A DNA stretch of 7,259 nucleotides, from positions 1-7,259 of the forward strand of contig JAIUYC010000171.1 of the NCBI GenBank assembly GCA_020216575.1, read 5' to 3'. The notes under the pieces are model-generated. The model did not search any database, was not told the origin of the DNA, and saw only the letters and a list, made by a program, of their open reading frames with translations. The position numbers and the translations under genes were made by a program. Shown one piece after another: positions 6,268 through 7,259 of this stretch. Origin of the DNA: Coleofasciculus sp. S288. GTDB lineage: Bacteria; Cyanobacteriota; Cyanobacteriia; Cyanobacteriales; Coleofasciculaceae. Position 1 is the stretch's first letter; each line of letters starts with the position of its first letter.

Positions 6268-6293
6268 GAGCTGAAGAGGAGAATGTTCAACTC
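6268..6293 (-). terminator. possible weak 3' hairpin after the ABC exporter gene
   Basis: On the minus-strand transcript GAGUUGAA (6293-6286) can pair with UUCAGCUC (6275-6268) over 8 bases including one G-U pair, with a 10-base loop, starting 22 bases after the exporter stop codon. No U-run follows, so it is not a classic intrinsic terminator and may be chance. The rest of the 6086-6314 gap shows only a HIP1 site at 6163-6170 and no supportable gene. Confidence 0.25.
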
Positions 6294-6314
6294 TGAGCCT
6301 GAAAGCCATTGCCC

Positions 6315-7259
6315 TTAAACCAACTTGCCGTAGTCTAGCTTGAGTATCCGATCGGCTAGATGAAAATAGCGATCATCATGGCTGATTACCAATACTGTTT
6401 TGCCTTTGTGCTTTAGCTCTGGTAAAAGTTGCTTGTAGAATATCTCCCTAAAGAAAGGGTCTTGGTCAGATGCCCACTCATCAAACAAATAGATGGGACG
6501 GTTCTCTAGGTAAGCAGTGAGGAGAGCAAGACGCTTACGCTGTCCTTGGGAAAGGTCAATCGTTGAAAGAACGCCCTCTTTGACGTGAACTTTATCCTCT
6601 AATTGAAGTTGTCTTAGATACTCCTGTGCCTGGATATCGAGGTTATTCAGACTGATGCCCAAAATTCGTTCAAACAGATAGAAATCAGAAAACACGGTGG
6701 CAAACAGCTGGCGATATGCCTCTCGATTTTGCTCAGTAATTGGTTTTCCATCTAGGCGAATTTCGCCTGCTTCAGGAATGTATAAACCTGTGATAAGTTT
6801 AGCTAGAGTGGATTTGCCGCTCCCGTTACCTCCAACAATAAAAACCAGTTCACCTGCATGGAAAGTCAGGTCAAGAGGACCGAGGGTAAAATTACTCTGT
6901 TCATTCTCTCTTCGATAAGTATGGGTGATTTGGCTCAATTCTAAGCTGTTGAAAAAAGGTGGCGGGTCGGGCTTATCCTTTGAGATAGTTTCGGAACGAC
7001 TTGCTAAAGATAAACCGAGAGTATCAATCTTTTGTAAAGCAATACTAGCTTGGCTCAGTCCTGGTAGGATTTCCAAGATGCCCTGAAGCGGTCGCATTAG
7101 ATAGGTAAGGGTCAGGACATATCCAGAAAGAATTGGGGTACTTACCGTTGTGAGTTTAGGAAGACCGAATACCAGCAAACCAAGAAGGATAAAAAAGAGA
7201 AGTTCACCAAAACTTATGGCGATCGACCCAATCCTCAAACCGTTGATTCTGTAGTCGCG
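6315..7259 (-). CDS. ABC exporter, cyclic-peptide type (SyrD/PvdE-like), partial, N-terminus outside window
   Basis: The reading frame stays open to the right edge (RDYRINGLRIGS...), so the 314 visible residues are the C-terminal part of a protein that is usually about 540-560 residues. The first 75 or so residues are the end of the membrane domain, with two hydrophobic segments (LLFFILLGLLVFGLP and LSGYVLTLTYLM). The nucleotide-binding domain follows: Walker A GGNGSGKST (visible residues 143-151), signature LSQGQRKRL (236-244), Walker B IYLFDEWASDQDP (256-268) with Glu261 as catalytic base, and H-loop VISHDDRYF with His294. FDEWA(S/A)DQDP and the FSDFYLF stretch in place of a Q-loop are characteristic of the cyclic-peptide/siderophore exporter family (SyrD, PvdE, microviridin MdnE). 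It should export a peptide or siderophore across the inner membrane as a half-transporter dimer. The cargo genes are not in the window. The TTG at 7236-7238 is not a likely start, because conserved sequence continues upstream. Confidence 0.9.
   Translation of the reverse strand, partial: RDYRINGLRIGSIAISFGELLFFILLGLLVFGLPKLTTVSTPILSGYVLTLTYLMRPLQGILEILPGLSQASIALQKIDTLGLSLASRSETISKDKPDPPPFFNSLELSQITHTYRRENEQSNFTLGPLDLTFHAGELVFIVGGNGSGKSTLAKLITGLYIPEAGEIRLDGKPITEQNREAYRQLFATVFSDFYLFERILGISLNNLDIQAQEYLRQLQLEDKVHVKEGVLSTIDLSQGQRKRLALLTAYLENRPIYLFDEWASDQDPFFREIFYKQLLPELKHKGKTVLVISHDDRYFHLADRILKLDYGKLV

Noticed and set aside
6048..6290. Open frame of 80 codons on the minus strand, starting in the gap and overlapping the DUF4058 start
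   Set aside because: No motif, no Shine-Dalgarno sequence, and its C-terminal third is the DUF4058 N-terminus read in the wrong frame. A hydrophobic N-terminus alone is not enough.

Overview
The window looks like chromosomal DNA from a cyanobacterium, probably a large-genome filamentous or colonial one. The evidence is nine copies of the HIP1 octamer GCGATCGC, a hallmark repeat of many cyanobacterial genomes, and several protein types common in that phylum: a DUF4058 protein, a lone NTPase with the MQWFYKAC-type start, an LRAT protein with a PspA-like tail and a GlsB/YeaQ-type small membrane protein. There are no rRNA, tRNA, CRISPR or intact IS genes.

Layout. At the left edge, 1-218 (minus) is the start of a small GlsB/YeaQ/YmgE-type membrane protein cut by the window. 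Three more minus-strand genes, read from right to left, follow: an alpha/beta hydrolase (2592-3566), a P-loop NTPase (1235-2521, 70 bases after the hydrolase) and an LRAT-domain protein with a PspA/IM30-like C-terminus (338-1024). The 210-base gap before the LRAT gene holds a 103-base element with 20-base imperfect terminal inverted repeats around an ACAGAG-rich short repeat. A 296-base divergent intergenic region holds a nested set of inverted repeats (about 3680-3794) with mutually exclusive pairings. It precedes the only complete plus-strand gene, a 449-residue GIY-YIG protein (3863-5212) with a long uncharacterised C-terminal part that appears internally duplicated. A convergent DUF4058 gene (5294-6085, minus) follows. 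At the right edge, 6315-7259 (minus) is the C-terminal part of an ABC exporter of the SyrD/PvdE cyclic-peptide type.

How the genes may work together. The hydrolase, NTPase and LRAT genes could be co-transcribed. Two of them carry hydrolase or acyltransferase active sites, the LRAT protein has a segment resembling a membrane-stress protein, and the next gene belongs to an envelope-stress family. A membrane-lipid or envelope-stress module is therefore a reasonable hypothesis, but it rests on context only. The GIY-YIG gene looks compositionally different (AT-rich, no HIP1 site in about 2.3 kb) and is probably a later arrival. The ABC exporter may belong to a peptide-export locus outside the window.
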